Assembly: GCA_037127255.1 (NCBI GenBank)
Contig: JBANSL010000008.1
Location: forward strand, 35,539,373 to 35,603,372
Reading direction: 5' to 3'
Source: Persicaria tinctoria
Taxonomy: Eukaryota; Streptophyta; Magnoliopsida; Caryophyllales; Polygonaceae
Length of the DNA stretch: 64,000 nt
Below the pieces are notes generated by a model that saw nothing but the letters and a program-made list of their open reading frames with translations, was not told where the DNA came from and made no database searches. This document shows positions 1 to 10,792 of this stretch, in pieces. Position 1 is the stretch's first letter. Each line of letters starts with the position of its first letter. Both the position numbers and the translations under genes were made by a program.

Positions 1-660
1 GGAGACAAGCTCAGGCTGAGCTCGCCCGATATCCCGCTACGACTAAGGACTACATGCCGGAATTGGCTATTCTTATCCCTCTGTCTAATTTTGAAATTCG
101 CACTTCCTTTCTTTCTAAAATTAAAAAGCATACTTTAATTTGAAGGAAGAATTAATGAATTCCCTCTCGCTCATATAATGATGTTTGTTGACTTATGTGA
201 AACTCTCGCTGAAGGCGAAAACCTTGAATATGTTAGACTAAAAACGTTTTGTTGGTCTCTTGCAGGAAATGCATTGAAATGGCTCAAAGGACTGACCTCG
301 CGATCACTCACAACATGGAAAGAGGTTAAGAATGCGTTACTTAACAAATTATTTCCTCCCTCCAAAACAGTGCTCCTACGCTAGAAGATCACAGCTTTCA
401 AACAAAAGCCTGGGGAGCCGCTGGCGGGAGCATGGGACCGGTACAAAGAGCTATTGCGATCCTGTCCCACTCATGGACAACCACCCTACATCATTCAGGA
501 GATCTTCTACATACAACTCTCTTGATGATGCAAGCAGGGAACGAATCAACTCATACACCACCTACCACTACATCGAGCTAACACCGATGGACGCTTGGGC
601 AACTATAGAAAGGCTAACCAACTTGGACAACACATATGGGTCTCTTTTGGCTTCCGACAA
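1..660 (+). pseudogene. Degenerate Athila-like (Ty3) gag remnant
   Basis: The + strand encodes pieces of a retrotransposon Gag. One frame at 178-384 reads a retrotrans_gag-like block ending in TTWKEVKNALLNKLFPP, which parallels TTWNQLYEVFMSKYFPP in the better preserved element B gag of this window. After about 384 the similarity continues in another frame (WDRYKELLRSCPTHG around 435-475; compare WERFKDLLIQCPHHG in element B). It then breaks up again before 660. There are several frameshifts and stops and no plausible start. The left end runs off the window. It is a relic from an element distinct from A, B and C, since its residues differ at many positions. Lineage is inferred from resemblance to element B only. 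Confidence 0.6.
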
Positions 661-721
661 CACGTCGCCGTCGTACAACTAAGGAGCAACCATAAATTAC
701 GAGAGCCAGAGATCGGAGAAG

Positions 722-1073
722 CTGATACGTTTGGGATACCCGATAGAGTGGGAGACACGCAAGCGCAGAGGCTTGCGCCCTGAGAAGCTCCCGCTCTTGC
801 GTACCCGCGTCCGCTTCTAGCGAAGCGTCCCCAGTTCGCGCAACCAGTGGCACGCGCACCCAGCCTCTCTCTCGTGCTCCCATCCCTTGCCTTTTATTTA
901 TGTCGTTATTTGTTTAATTAACATTGTCTAAGTTTATATTCGTCACCTTTATTAGTTTAATTAATTTGTTAATCAGGAGATATTGGAAGAGCATTTCAAG
1001 ATCGGGCAAATATATTGCGTGGTTCTTGATCTTGAGCCCACAGGCGAAGTATCGGGTATCCCAAACGTATCAG
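722..1073. mobile_element. 352-bp element with perfect 24-bp terminal inverted repeats
   Basis: Positions 722-745 start CTGATACGTTTGGGATACCC, and 1050-1073 are the exact reverse complement of the full 24 bp. The repeat is directly flanked by AAG on the left (719-721) and AAG on the right (1074-1076), consistent with a 3-bp target duplication. The interior is non-coding and partly GC-rich on the left and AT-rich on the right. Size and structure fit a MITE-like non-autonomous DNA transposon inserted into the retroelement relic. A 3-bp duplication is compatible with PIF/Harbinger- or CACTA-type transposases, but the termini do not read CACTA. The family is not recognised. Confidence 0.55.
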
Positions 1074-1085
1074 AAGCAAGTGACA

Positions 1086-1531
1086 TCACTGGAGTTCTAC
1101 CCGAAATTGACCCATAACAAGTCGATATCGACCCAACAGTGGTCGATATCGAGTCCCTAGCACAAGATTTTGACCTGACTGCACCAACCCACTCGATGTT
1201 GACTCCATCAGTCGATATTGACTCACCACATGTCGATGTCGAGTCGCCCCCAATCGACGTCGACTCCATTGCATCGCCTCCGAAAGCTGTTCTTGCTCCA
1301 AAATCAAAGAAGATGCTCCCATCCCCTTCCAAGGCACTGAAGGACCCTACTGCATGTAAGTTTAAATGCTTTGTGAAATTACTTGAAGGACTAAACATTA
1401 CAATTCCTTTCACAAAAGTACTTCATGAGATGCATGCTTATGTCAAGTTCCACAAGGAGATCCTTAGCAACAAGCGATCAAATACTTTGATTGTCGAGTA
1501 CTCTTTGTTGTTGTTTCATTCATCCTCTTGA
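1086..1531 (+). pseudogene. Remnant of Athila-like gag-protease linker
   Basis: An open stretch encodes a low-complexity acidic part made of repeated VD(I/V)(D/E)SP units (about 1118-1272, roughly 21-bp DNA units with GTCGATATCGA cores). A conserved block follows, with ITIPFTKVLHEMHAYVKF at about 1396-1449. That block is clearly homologous to INIPFTEALKEMPAYVKF of element B, which lies just upstream of the aspartic protease. The similarity stops at about 1485, where unrelated sequence begins. A 16-bp direct repeat (CAAATACTTTGATTGT, about 1488-1503 and 1535-1550) straddles this point. It probably belongs to the same dead element as the gag remnant at 1-660, separated by the small TIR element and a deletion. 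Confidence 0.55.
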
Positions 1532-1707
1532 TTCAAATACTTTGATTGTTAAGTTCTTTGCTTGAGTGTTGATTTGCCCAAAGCGGATTGCCCTAGCAAG
1601 CGTGACATACCAATTAGAGAGAAGAGTGTGAGAGAAACACAATTGTGAGGTTCTTTATAATTTTTTACTAATCCTTTACATAGTTCCTTGTTTCTTTTCT
1701 TTTTGCA

Positions 1708-3264
1708 ATGTCTCAGCCAGGTAACCAAGTAAACAACGAGCCCATTAACAAGGGTAACTCGAGTGCCACCGTGACACCTGAGCAATTCAACACCTTGGTA
1801 GCTAATATGACCACAATGGCGGACGCCTTGGCTGCACTACAAGCCAAGATGGCGACTATAGATAGTTCAAGGCCTAGTGGTTCAAACAATAATGCTGGTC
1901 AAAGAGAACAGAGGCGTGCTGAATTGCCTCAAGGTGAAAGGGAAGTCGTTAATCCTAACCCTAACCCTAACCCTAATCTTATTGTGAATAATCCTAATTT
2001 TGTAGAAAAAAACTCTCCACGAGGTGGGAGAAATGATAGGAATAATGAGTTTGTTAATGTGCAGGGTCAAGGACAAGGAAGGGGAAGAGGACGAGGCTTC
2101 CAAGAGCAATTCTACTACTCTGAGCAAGATGATGACTTCCAAGAAGAGGAGTATTGGGAGCAACGCCAGAGACGGAATCAAAGTGGAAATCAGAACCGAG
2201 CACCTAGGTACAATGACGAGGACGGAATAGGTAAGGTTAAGGTAAAGGTTCCTCCTTTTGATGGTAAGACTGATCCAGATGCTTATATTAATTGGGAAAT
2301 TAAAATTGATCAAATCTGGAATTGTCATAATTTCTCTAATGCTAAGAAGGTACAACTAGCTTCCCTAGAATTTCAAGGCTTTGCATTAATTTGGTTGGAT
2401 AATCTAGTTAAGGAAAGAAGAAGAGCCCTTGATGCACCTGTTGTTTCTTGGGATCAACTAAAAGCATTGATGAGAATTAGGTTTGTACCTCAACACTATG
2501 ATAGAGAGCTTATGCAAAGATTAGAAAATCTAAAACAAGGTAACAAAACTGTTGAGGAAACCTTTGATCTTATGCAAGAAACCATGGCTAGGGCTAATGT
2601 AGTGGAATCACATGAAAAAACTAATTCTAGATATCTTAGGATCTTGCATCCCGCTTTAGCTCATGAAATTGATCACTTTCCCTATACTACTCCTACTGAT
2701 TTGTTACATTTAGCAATTAAAGTAGAAAAGGGACAACGATACAAGAGCCAAGGTAATAGAATGTCGAGTGGCCAACAACAAGGGTGGCGCTCCAATCGGC
2801 CTCAACAGCCCCAAGGGCGCTCGGACATGGGTTCTAGAGACCGAGCCCAGCAGACCCAATGGAGGAGTGATAGACGACAGCCCCAACAGCCCCTCGACAA
2901 GGGTAAAGGCCCATGGAATGGACGTGAATCGTCTAGGACATCTACTGGTCCCAAAGGGTTTAATCCTAACCCTTCTACCACTCGTTCTAGAGATATTGTA
3001 TGCTTTAAATGCCAAGGTAGAGGTCATTATATGAAGGATTTCCCTAATAAGAAAACTATCGTGGTTAATCACTTAGGAGAATATGAATCTGAAAATTCTT
3101 GTGATGAACATGATGAGCATGCTAATAATGATAATGATCAGAATCTCAACCTTTTATGTTACAATAATGATGATGATGAGGTCGAATATGAACATGGAGA
3201 ATCTTTGATTATTAAGAGAGTTTTATGTGTTGTTCCTACACCATGTGATGATAATCAAAGATAA
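1708..3264 (+). pseudogene. Chromovirus Gag (518 codons) with premature end
   Basis: The start ATG at 1708 opens a reading frame beginning MSQPGNQVNNEP. Order of parts: a short N-terminal helix region, an Asn/Arg/Gln-rich linker with an NPNPNPNP run (about codons 82-90), then the retrotrans_gag core (about codons 175-335, with FQGFALIWLDNL and FVPQHYDREL). An RG/Q-rich linker and one zinc knuckle follow (CFKCQGRGHYMKD then F), in which the last zinc ligand Cys is replaced by Phe. The TAA at 3262-3264 interrupts the Gag-Pol frame, which continues unchanged into the protease. It is therefore a nonsense mutation rather than a natural gag stop. Gag would package element RNA in cytoplasmic particles. 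Confidence 0.75.
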
Positions 3265-5211
3265 AACTTATTTCATACTCAATGCTTAGTTAAAGGGAAA
3301 GTTGTAAATGTGATAATTGATGGTGGTAGTTGTTGTAATTTAGCTAGTCAAGAAATGGTTGACAAATTGCAATTATCTACTTTCCAACATCCTAGACCTT
3401 ATAAATTGCATTGGATGAATGATTGTGGAAACTTGAGAGTAAATAGGCAAGTTAAAGTGCATATTAAACTAGGACATTATGAAGATGATGTTTTATGTGA
3501 TATTGTGCCTATGCAAGCTTGTCATATTTTATTAGGTCGTCCTTGGCAATTTGATCGTAAGGTCCAACATGATGGTCATACTAATCGATATGCCTTTACT
3601 TTTCAGGGGAAGAATGTCATTCCCAAGCCCATGACGCCTACACAAGTGTCTGACGAGATTGAGAAGCACAAGGTAAGTAAAGGTGAGTTAGATATGGCGG
3701 CTCATTCGAGCCAAGTGGATCCTCAAAATCGGCCTAAAGGTGTACTATGGGCTTCCAAGAGTACATATTTAGACGAATTTGTGGATGGAGAAACCACCCT
3801 TATGCTCCTTTGCAAAAACTTGAACATGTTAAGTAAAGAGCTTAAAGCTACTCTTCCAACACATATTCTCGCCCTTCTTGAGGAATATAAAGATGTGTTT
3901 CCCGATGACATACCAGCAGGTCTACCCCCTATTCGTGGAATTGAGCATCAAATCGATCTTATTCCAGGGGTTGCCTTGCCTAATAGGCCTGCTTATCGTA
4001 TGAATCCCACTGAGACCCAAGAGGTCCAATCCCAAGTCCAGGAACTGTTGGATAAGGGATATATTCGTGAAAGCTTAAGTCCTAGTGTTGTGCATGTGTT
4101 ATTAGTCCCTAAGAAAGATGGTTCATGGAGAATGTGTGTAGATTGTAGGGATATTAACAATATTACTGTTAAGTACCGTCATCCTATTCCACGCTTAGAT
4201 GATATGCTAGATGAACTACATGGTGCTTCTATATTTTCGAAAATAGATCTTAGGAGTGGCTATCATGAAATTAGAATGAAGGAAGGCGATGAATGGAAAA
4301 CAGCATTTAAAACTAAGCTTGGTTTATATGAGTGGTTGGTTATGCCTTTTGGTTTAACTAATGCACCTAGTACTTTCATGCGTTTAATGAATCATGTGCT
4401 TAGACACTTTATAGGGAAATTTTTTGTTGTTTATTTTGATGATATTCTGATTTATAGCAAATCCCCTAGAGAACATGAATCACATATTAGAGAAGTACTT
4501 AAAACTTTAAGAATTGAACACTTATATGCTAATTTAAAGAAATGTGAGCTATGTAATGAACAAGTGTCTTTTCTTGGTTTTGTAGTGAGTTCTAATGGGC
4601 TGCGTGTCGATGAGGCTAAGATCAAAGCCATACAAGAATGGCCAACACCAACCAACATCGTCCATATGCGCAGTTTCCAAGGATTGGCGAGCTTCTATCG
4701 TCGTTTTGTGCGAGATTACAACACCATCTCGGCACCTCTTACTGAGCTCACGAAGAAAAGAAGCGAGTTTACATGGGGACCAGCTCAAGAGGAAGCTTTC
4801 AACACACCTAAGGACAAGCTGACCCATACGCCACTTCTAGCTCTACCGGATTTCTCTCGGCCATTTGAGGTTGAGTATGACTCTAGCGGAGTTGGAATTG
4901 GTGGAGTCCTTATGCAGGAAGGTAAGCCTATTGCTTTCTTTTCTGAGAAATTGAAAGGTGTTTGTCTTAACTACTCTACCTATGATAAGGAATTATATGC
5001 TTTGTATATAGTGCTTAAGACTTGGTCTCACTATCTATGGCCTAGCGAGTTTATTCTTAGGACTGATCATGAGTCTTTAAAACACTTTAAAAGTCAAGAT
5101 AAACTTGATAGGAGACATGGTAGATGGATGGAGTTCATTGAAACATTTCCTTATGTGATTAAGTATAAAAAAGGCAAAGACAATGTGGTTGCTGATGCTT
5201 TATCTAGATGA
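3265..5211 (+). pseudogene. Chromovirus Pol: protease, reverse transcriptase, RNase H
   Basis: Same frame as gag. The protease active site appears as IIDGGSCCN (about 3313-3339), followed by [11 protein letters not shown]. Reverse transcriptase runs from about 3950 to 4640, with [25 protein letters not shown] and the catalytic YFDD motif at about 4432-4443. RNase H follows, with [20 protein letters not shown] and RTDHESLKH, ending VADALSR. The TGA at 5209-5211 stops the frame between RNase H and integrase; the same frame continues through 5212-5400 to a second TGA at 5401-5403. Both look like C-to-T changes in Arg codons. It would copy the RNA to cDNA in the particle if it were intact. Confidence 0.8.
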
Positions 5212-6697
5212 CATGTTCTTTTAACCACTTCGGATTCTAGAGTCTTAGGCTTTATTTACATTAAGGAATTGTATGAAAATGATCTGGACTTTGGTAATGC
5301 TTTTCAAAAATGCTTAGAAACAGGCCCATTTGATGGTTTTTATATACATGATGGTTTCTTATTTCGAAAAGATCAAGTGTGCATTCCTAGATGTTCTCTA
5401 TGATTATTACTTGTTAGTGAAGCCCATATTGGTGGATTAATGGGACATTTTCGTAGAGATAAAACATATCATACGCTGAAATCACACTTTTATTGGCCAC
5501 ATCTTAGGGATGTAGAACATTGCCTTAAAAGATGCATATATTGTATCAAATCTAAAGCTAAGCTTATGCCTCATGGTCTTTATACACCACTGCCGACCCC
5601 CTCATTCCCTTGGGAAGACGTTTCCATGGATTTGATAGTTGGGTTGCCTAGAACTAAGAAAGGGAGGGATTCTATATTTGTGGTAGTTGATAGATTCTCT
5701 AAAATGGCTCACTTTATTGCATGCCACAAAACCGATGATGCTACCAATGTTGCTAATCTATTCTTTAGAGAGGTAGTAAGATTACATGGTGTGCCGAAAA
5801 CAATAGTAAGTGATAGGGATGTGAAATTCTTAAGTCATTTTTGGCGAACTTTATGGAATAAATTGGGAACTAGATTGCTATTCTCTACTTCTAGCCACCC
5901 CCAAACTGATGGCCAAACTGAGGTGACTAATAGGGCACTCACTACCATCCTTAGAGCCATAATTAGGCAGAATTTAAAGCTTTGGGAAGAAGCCTTACCT
6001 CATGTGGAGTTTGCATATAATAGAACAATGCATTCTGCAAAAAAAAATCACTCCATTTGAATGTGTCTATGGTGTTAATCCACTAACCCCTTTTAATCTT
6101 ACTCCATATCCTATGAGAGAGGAAGAATCATTTGAGGCAGGTAAGCATGTCGAGTTCGTTAAGGAGCTGCATGAACGGACGCGTCAGAAGCTTATGCAAA
6201 AGGCTGAGTACAATGCTAACAAGGGACGTCGATTGGTCACATTTCAGCCTGGGGATCTTGTGTGGGTGCACCTAAGGAAGGAGCGGTTTCTAGAACCACG
6301 GAAGAGCAAGCTAGCACCTCGTGGTGATAGACCATTCAAGGTGAAGAAGAGAGTGGGCGACAATGCCTACCAATTAGAGCTTCCTAGAGACATGGGCGTG
6401 AGCGCTACATTCAACGTCGCCGATCTAATCCCTTACTTCGCTGTGGATGAAGAATTGGATTCGTGGTCGAATCCTTTTCAAGAAGGGGAAGTTGATGCGG
6501 GACCATCTTCTACAGCTTCAGACACACCAATCATTTTTGGAGAAGGACCTATGACTCGAGCTAAAGCTAAGAAGCTTCAGAGAGACTCATTCAACTTTGT
6601 GAGCCATGCTTTGTTCTCGATCCGGGTTCAACTCCCCGAGCCTACATTGAAGACCTATATGTGCATAGGGATTCAAGAAGAAGCTGATCCACCTTAG
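5212..6697 (+). pseudogene. Chromovirus integrase, frameshifted
   Basis: After two in-frame TGA codons the frame gives the zinc-binding part ([20 protein letters not shown]) and the D,D-35-E core. The core shows [37 protein letters not shown] and [12 protein letters not shown]. In the A9 run at 6039-6047 the frame shifts: one frame closes at 6060 and the next carries the rest ([15 protein letters not shown], then GDLVWVHLRKERF, then GPMTRAKAKKL) to 6697. The missing or extra A in the homopolymer is the obvious lesion, though an assembly or sequencing indel in an A run is also possible. The tail lacks a canonical chromodomain. Confidence 0.75.
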
Positions 6698-6722
6698 TTA
6701 TATGCATGCCGAATTAACTAAG

Positions 6723-7477
6723 TGTTGGGGCTCCATTTTATTACTATTTTTAGTATTAAAATTACTTGAACTATTTTAGGAAACTTTAGAGGTTATTTCT
6801 ATTATTTTCTTAAGTAGAGTTTTATCTTCTTTTATCTTCTTTATTAAGATATTTCGGCCCAAACAGCCTTCTTATGGCTATATAATGTCGATCAACCTTT
6901 GTAGAACAATTGGATTTTAATGAATAGAACTTCTCTCATATTGTGTGTGAAACACTTTAGTGATTGTCGATCAGTTGGAGCTGTGCTCATTGATTGTCGA
7001 ATTGGTTTGTCTCAGCTTGGTTTGCTTTGTGTTCATCAACTTCGCAAGACTTGGTGATCCTAGTATCCACGAGCCCCCTCCTTGTGCCTCCAAGTTGTCC
7101 GCTTGGTTGTGTAGGGTTGTAGAGGCGGGTTATATAGTCATTGGTATTGGTTCCTACCATTTTAGAAGGCCTGGGGTCTTTATCTTGTTCTATATAGATC
7201 GACTCAGTTCTTATCGGTCGTGTCTTTGCATCAATTTCGAGTCTTTCTTTTATTTCATTGTTGCGTCGTGTCCTTTACCTTAGTCGATCTCGAGTTCTTG
7301 TTGGTTCTTGAAGATCTTGCATCGTTCTTGTCTTTCTTGCTGCGTTTCTTGAGTTTCTTGAGTCTTCTTGCTTTTGTTCTTTAGTTTTGCTTCTGCACCT
7401 TCAAGATAGTTTTTGCAAACCGCATCCTAAGCATCTCAACACGCGAGTCTTTATTAGGATAGAGCTCAGTTTCAACA
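6723..7477. repeat. Candidate 3' LTR of the chromovirus
   Basis: The sequence after the integrase stop starts TGTTGGGGCT and contains a TATA-like element in GGCTATATAATG at about 6877-6888. A pyrimidine-rich U5-like region (about 7240-7400, many CTTG/TTCTTG units) follows, and a plausible ...CA end lies at 7477. I cannot confirm the ends, because no second LTR copy exists in the window and no clear 5-bp duplication can be seen. The boundaries are therefore guesses from TG...CA termini and promoter-like content. Confidence 0.4.
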
Positions 7478-7983
7478 CTAGACTTGGTTGATGTTATTGA
7501 GACATGAAAGGTCAAAATTATCCCACGTCAAAAGTTTGAACAAATCAACCATAGTATCCTCACTGTGCTTATGAGCTGAGCTTAGAGCGCACTTGTGCAT
7601 GTGAACACGACCCCCAGTCATTAGTCCTAGTCGGACTTTGGTAAAAAGAGTATGAGATGCTACCTGTTACCACTTATCCGAGTGTATACAAAAATTATCC
7701 TATATCGAAAGTTCAATAAGTGTATACAAAAGTTATCCCACATCGAAAGTTCGAACAAACCAAGCTTCGTATATAAGCTAGGATAGTTATTGATCAAAGT
7801 GGAATCTTGGAGAGTTTTGATCGCTTAAAACCTAGTAAATAAGTAATGATGTAATTTTTGTATCTCGAGATATATATATATCAAAGGATGACGGTAATCA
7901 ATCAAAATCAAAGCGGAATATAGTGAAATTACTAACTTTGAGCGTGAGATGAATAAAAGGATGAGTTCAGGTGGATAGACGAT
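7478..7983. other. Intergenic AT-rich sequence with short direct repeats
   Basis: No coding region is visible. Three related 35-40-bp units built on ATCCCACATCGAAAGTTCGAAC-type sequence occur at about 7508-7545, 7683-7720 and 7721-7758. The last is followed by TATATAAG near 7770, a layout seen in plant LTR promoters. From about 7885 there is a diverged version of the 100-bp repeat that follows. The stretch may be part of an LTR or of a second decayed element, but nothing proves it. Confidence 0.4.
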
Positions 7984-8183
7984 GATCAAAGTGGTATCTC
8001 AAATCAAATAAATCAAATGATGATGATGATCGATCAAAGTGGAATATGGTAAATCAAAGGATGACGGTAGATGCATAGACAAAGATCAAAGTGGTAGCTC
8101 AAATCAAATAAACCAAATGATGATGATGATCGATCAAAGTGGAATATGGTAAATCAAAGGATGACTGTAGATGCGTAGACAAT
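7984..8183. repeat. 100-bp tandem duplication
   Basis: Two near-identical units of exactly 100 bp start at GATCAAAGTGG (7984 and 8084), and the first bases of a third appear at 8184. Each contains an (ATG)n/GATGATGATGATGATCGATC core. Only a handful of substitutions separate the two units. Confidence 0.85.
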
Positions 8184-8187
8184 GATC

Positions 8188-8340
8188 AAAGCCTTCCGAG
8201 ATAGTCAAGATTGCGAATGGAAGGTACAGATTCAACGCCAAAGAGAGGCGGCCCGGATTGCCCTAGACAAAGTGCACAAAATAGTAGAACTTGAAGACAA
8301 CATTAGGGTGATGACAGATTTTGCGAAATTGATTGGGGAT
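8188..8340 (+). pseudogene. Exon-like fragment resembling the C-terminal region of GTE/BET-type proteins
   Basis: The frame reads QRQREAARIALDKVHKIVEL followed by EDNIRVMTDFAKLIG. A charged helix with REAAR.AL...KTVE/D-like spacing is found near the C-terminus of plant GTE (bromodomain extra-terminal) proteins. The similarity covers only about 45 residues and ends abruptly; the open frame then runs on into low-complexity sequence. No bromodomain, promoter or splice partner is visible. I regard it as a captured or stranded exon fragment. An unrelated coiled-coil segment is the main alternative. Confidence 0.3.
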
Positions 8341-8568
8341 TCCACTTTGAGGTCCGAGTATCACCGATGCAACCGAACGTGTCATTATACACACAGACAC
8401 ACATTCATCGATCATCCTCTCACCAAGATCGGAAGGCGAAGACAACTCACGTACTCATACACGATCTGCATAGTCTACAACTTCGATCAATTTCGTTCTT
8501 GTGTAAAACGTAACAACACTGCAACAATATTTGTTCTCCAGTTACTATATATATTTCTTTTGAAGTGC

Positions 8569-8585
8569 GTGTGTGTGTGTGTGTG
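8569..8585. repeat. (GT)n microsatellite
   Basis: A run of eight GT dinucleotides lies immediately before the left end of the TIR element that starts at 8593. Confidence 0.9.
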
Positions 8586-8826
8586 GATCATATGTACTCA
8601 AGCCTTATTGTGTATCATGTACACACAAGGGGGTAACTTTGTAAAAAAAATGAAACATTACACCCCCCCATTTCAACAAAGGCGCGTGTATCCCTACCTA
8701 CTTTCTACCATTCTCAGTTTTCAACCCTAGAGAACATCATGGAGCCATCGCCGCCTTCACAATCGCTGCACACCATGGAGCCCCTTTTCAATTGATTCTC
8801 TGGGTTTTCGATTGTTTGATTCTCTG

Positions 8827-9075
8827 GTGAAGGCGATGGCTTCCGGCGACGGCGAAGGAGAGGATGAAGGCGATGGCTTCTGGCAACGACGATGGCGGAG
8901 CAAGCGATGACGTTGGGGGAGCGGACGACTGCGAGGAAGAGAGAGAGAAGGGGATTTCGAAGGACGCGAAGTAGATGGTGAGGGCCATGGCTTCCGGCGA
9001 CTGCGAAGAAGATGGTGAAGGCGATGGCTTCCGGCGAAGGCGTTGGCGGAGCGGGCGATGGCGAACGGCGAGGGC
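8827..9075. repeat. GC-rich degenerate repeat (GGCGATGGCTTCCGGCGA units)
   Basis: The motif GGCGATGGCTTCCGGCGA and close variants recur at least five times with irregular spacing. This gives long open frames in several registers on both strands that are compositional artefacts, so I do not call a gene here. Confidence 0.75.
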
Positions 9076-9819
9076 AACTTTCTGGTGGCAGATTTGTAGT
9101 GGATAGTTGAAGTTGGTGCTCTTTCGCTCAAAGATGAGCCTGAGGATCCATCCATTGAAACGGTAATCAGGTATGGTTTCGTGCTTTTTAAAGGTTTAGT
9201 TTTGCACTGGGAGATCCATCCTTTGTTTTTAATTTAAGAAGGGGAGCTCATTCCTAGTTTGCCCACCAAATAAAAAATTGTATTGGTTTCGTGCTTTGGT
9301 GGAGCAATCTGAAGGAATTGATGTGTAATGATGTATAATTGCTTGACAGAATTTGGATTGTTCACTCCTTCAATTATTCTCCTTCCTTGAATTGTTCATT
9401 TCGATTGGATTTATATATCTCAAAACTGGTATGAATCCCTAATTTGTACTCTTCTATTTTGAATTTGTATGTACTTAATTTCATTTCGTTTGGATTTGTA
9501 TATCCCAAAATTGGTTGATTTATATGTAGTTCACTAGTTCTACGAATCGAAGTGGCTTCAACCGAAGCTTTCCAATTCATCAATGGGTAAGTTTTTGTCA
9601 TTGCAATTTGGTTATTTGTTAGATTGTGAATGAATTTGGGGGTTTTTCAATTCATCAATGGCGAGTTGAATTTGATGAACGAATTTGGGGTTATTTGTGT
9701 GTTGTAGGTGGAATGGTTAGGATGGTTATTTGTTAGATATGTGGAGTATTGGATGAATATTTGTTCGATTATGTGTATGTGAACCGAGCGTTGATATGGA
9801 GAAAAACCGTTTGAAAATG

Positions 9820-10345
9820 CATCAATACCATCGAATAATCATGTGATACTGTCGAATGATCCAGCGATACCATCGAATAATTTTTAGTTACGTGTGAAAA
9901 TGACGTAACTAACCGAATAATATTCTAACACCATCGAATAATAAAGCGATATCATCGCATAATCTGTCAATACGATGGAATAATATAATGATACCATCGA
10001 ATAATCAAAATGACTAACCTACTAAACAGGCCCATACGACTGAATAATCTTTGATATACTAGTGCATAATCATTTATACCCGACCGAATAATAATCATCT
10101 ATCCAGACCATCTAGTGAATGAAAAAATGCATTTATATCATCGAATAATCATGTGATACTATCGAATAATCCAGTGATACCATCAAATAATCCATCGATA
10201 CCGTCGAATAATCCATCGAATAATCCATCGATACGATCGAATACTCCAGTGATACCATCTAATAATCCATCGAATAATCCATCGATACGATCGAATAATC
10301 CATCGATACGACCGAATAATCCAGTGATACCGTCGAATAATTTAG
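9820..10345. repeat. Minisatellite with CATCGAATAATC core
   Basis: Units of about 13-22 bp built from (C/A)GATACCATCGAATAATCC repeat more than twenty times, loosely spaced at 9820-10130 and tightly packed at 10135-10345. The tight block reads through as Ser-Asn-Asn-Pro repeats on the + strand, which is a by-product of the DNA repeat. Confidence 0.85.
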
Positions 10346-10792
10346 GGATCCCACAAATTCCAAACAATCCTAAATCCACCCGTGTACGGTGCACGCACTC
10401 CATTTCACCAGCAAGTGAAGCATAAAAGTTGGTGGGTCCCATCATTTTCTTATTTAAAAAAATTGTAAAATTGTCTATTAATCTCATCCACCCATTTAAT
10501 TCAATCAACGACCTTGATTTGTGTACATGATACACGTTAAGCCTTGAGTACACCGGAACCAACCCCTATATATATAGGCAAATGTTCAAATCTAAAATTA
10601 CCTTATGGTGTAAAATTCTTAAGGTGTAAAATGAGCCTAATTTTTATGTAAATGGGTCTAATTTAAAATGTGCCCCCTTGCCTCATGCGTGTGTACCCCT
10701 ACCCCGTGCCCCCCATTCTCGGGCCTTTTTTTTTATATGTCCCAGGATTTTTTTTTTCATGTGACCACTTTCTTTTGTTCAAATATAACTTG

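Larger units (their letters stand above)
1708..7477 (+). mobile_element. Decayed Ty3 chromovirus (CRM-like), 5' LTR missing
   Basis: One long reading frame carries Gag, protease, reverse transcriptase, RNase H and integrase in chromovirus order, followed by a candidate 3' LTR. No matching LTR or tRNA-Met primer site can be found between the upstream relic and the gag start, so the element is 5'-truncated or was replaced by an unequal event. The C-terminus after integrase reads GPMTRAKAKKL with no recognisable chromodomain. This resembles the tail of the CRM branch of chromoviruses; the subgroup is my inference. CRM elements are enriched in centromeres, so this would fit a pericentromeric location, but that is not shown here. 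Three nonsense codons and a frameshift make it inactive. Confidence 0.7.
8593..10552. mobile_element. Possible non-autonomous TIR element, about 1.96 kb
   Basis: The left end at 8593-8630 (TGTACTCAAGCCTTATTGTG then TATCATGTACACACAAGG) matches the reverse complement of 10512-10552 at roughly 34 of 38 positions. The longest identical stretch is GTGTATCATGTACACA. The interior has no transposase. It holds a GC-rich degenerate repeat block (8827-9075), a pair of about 35-bp direct repeats (9396-9430 and 9481-9515) and a minisatellite (9820-10345). No target duplication is evident at these exact ends, so the true termini may lie a few bases away. An alternative is two copies of a short dispersed repeat in opposite orientation. 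Confidence 0.45.

Noticed and set aside
1951..1976. CCCTAACCCTAACCCTAA looks like telomeric DNA
   Set aside because: It lies in the gag reading frame encoding Asn-Pro repeats, is only about four units of the 6-bp type, and plant telomeres are usually CCCTAAA. A coding low-complexity run explains it.
7513..7780. Possible TRIM or solo LTR with TATATAAG promoter
   Set aside because: No TG...CA ends or target duplication could be paired; only short direct repeats are supported.
8757..9155. 132-codon minus-strand ORF rich in Pro/Ser/Arg
   Set aside because: It covers a GC-rich degenerate DNA repeat; the frame is open because of composition.
9820..10345. Possible CRISPR-like array (short repeats with spacers)
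   Set aside because: Units vary in length and sequence, spacers are not unique and of fixed size, and the context is a plant nuclear genome with no cas genes.
10153..10425. Ser-Asn-Asn-Pro repeat protein (90 codons) on the + strand, and 137 codons on the minus strand
   Set aside because: Both frames are by-products of the CATCGAATAATC minisatellite; no start context, domain or neighbour supports a gene.
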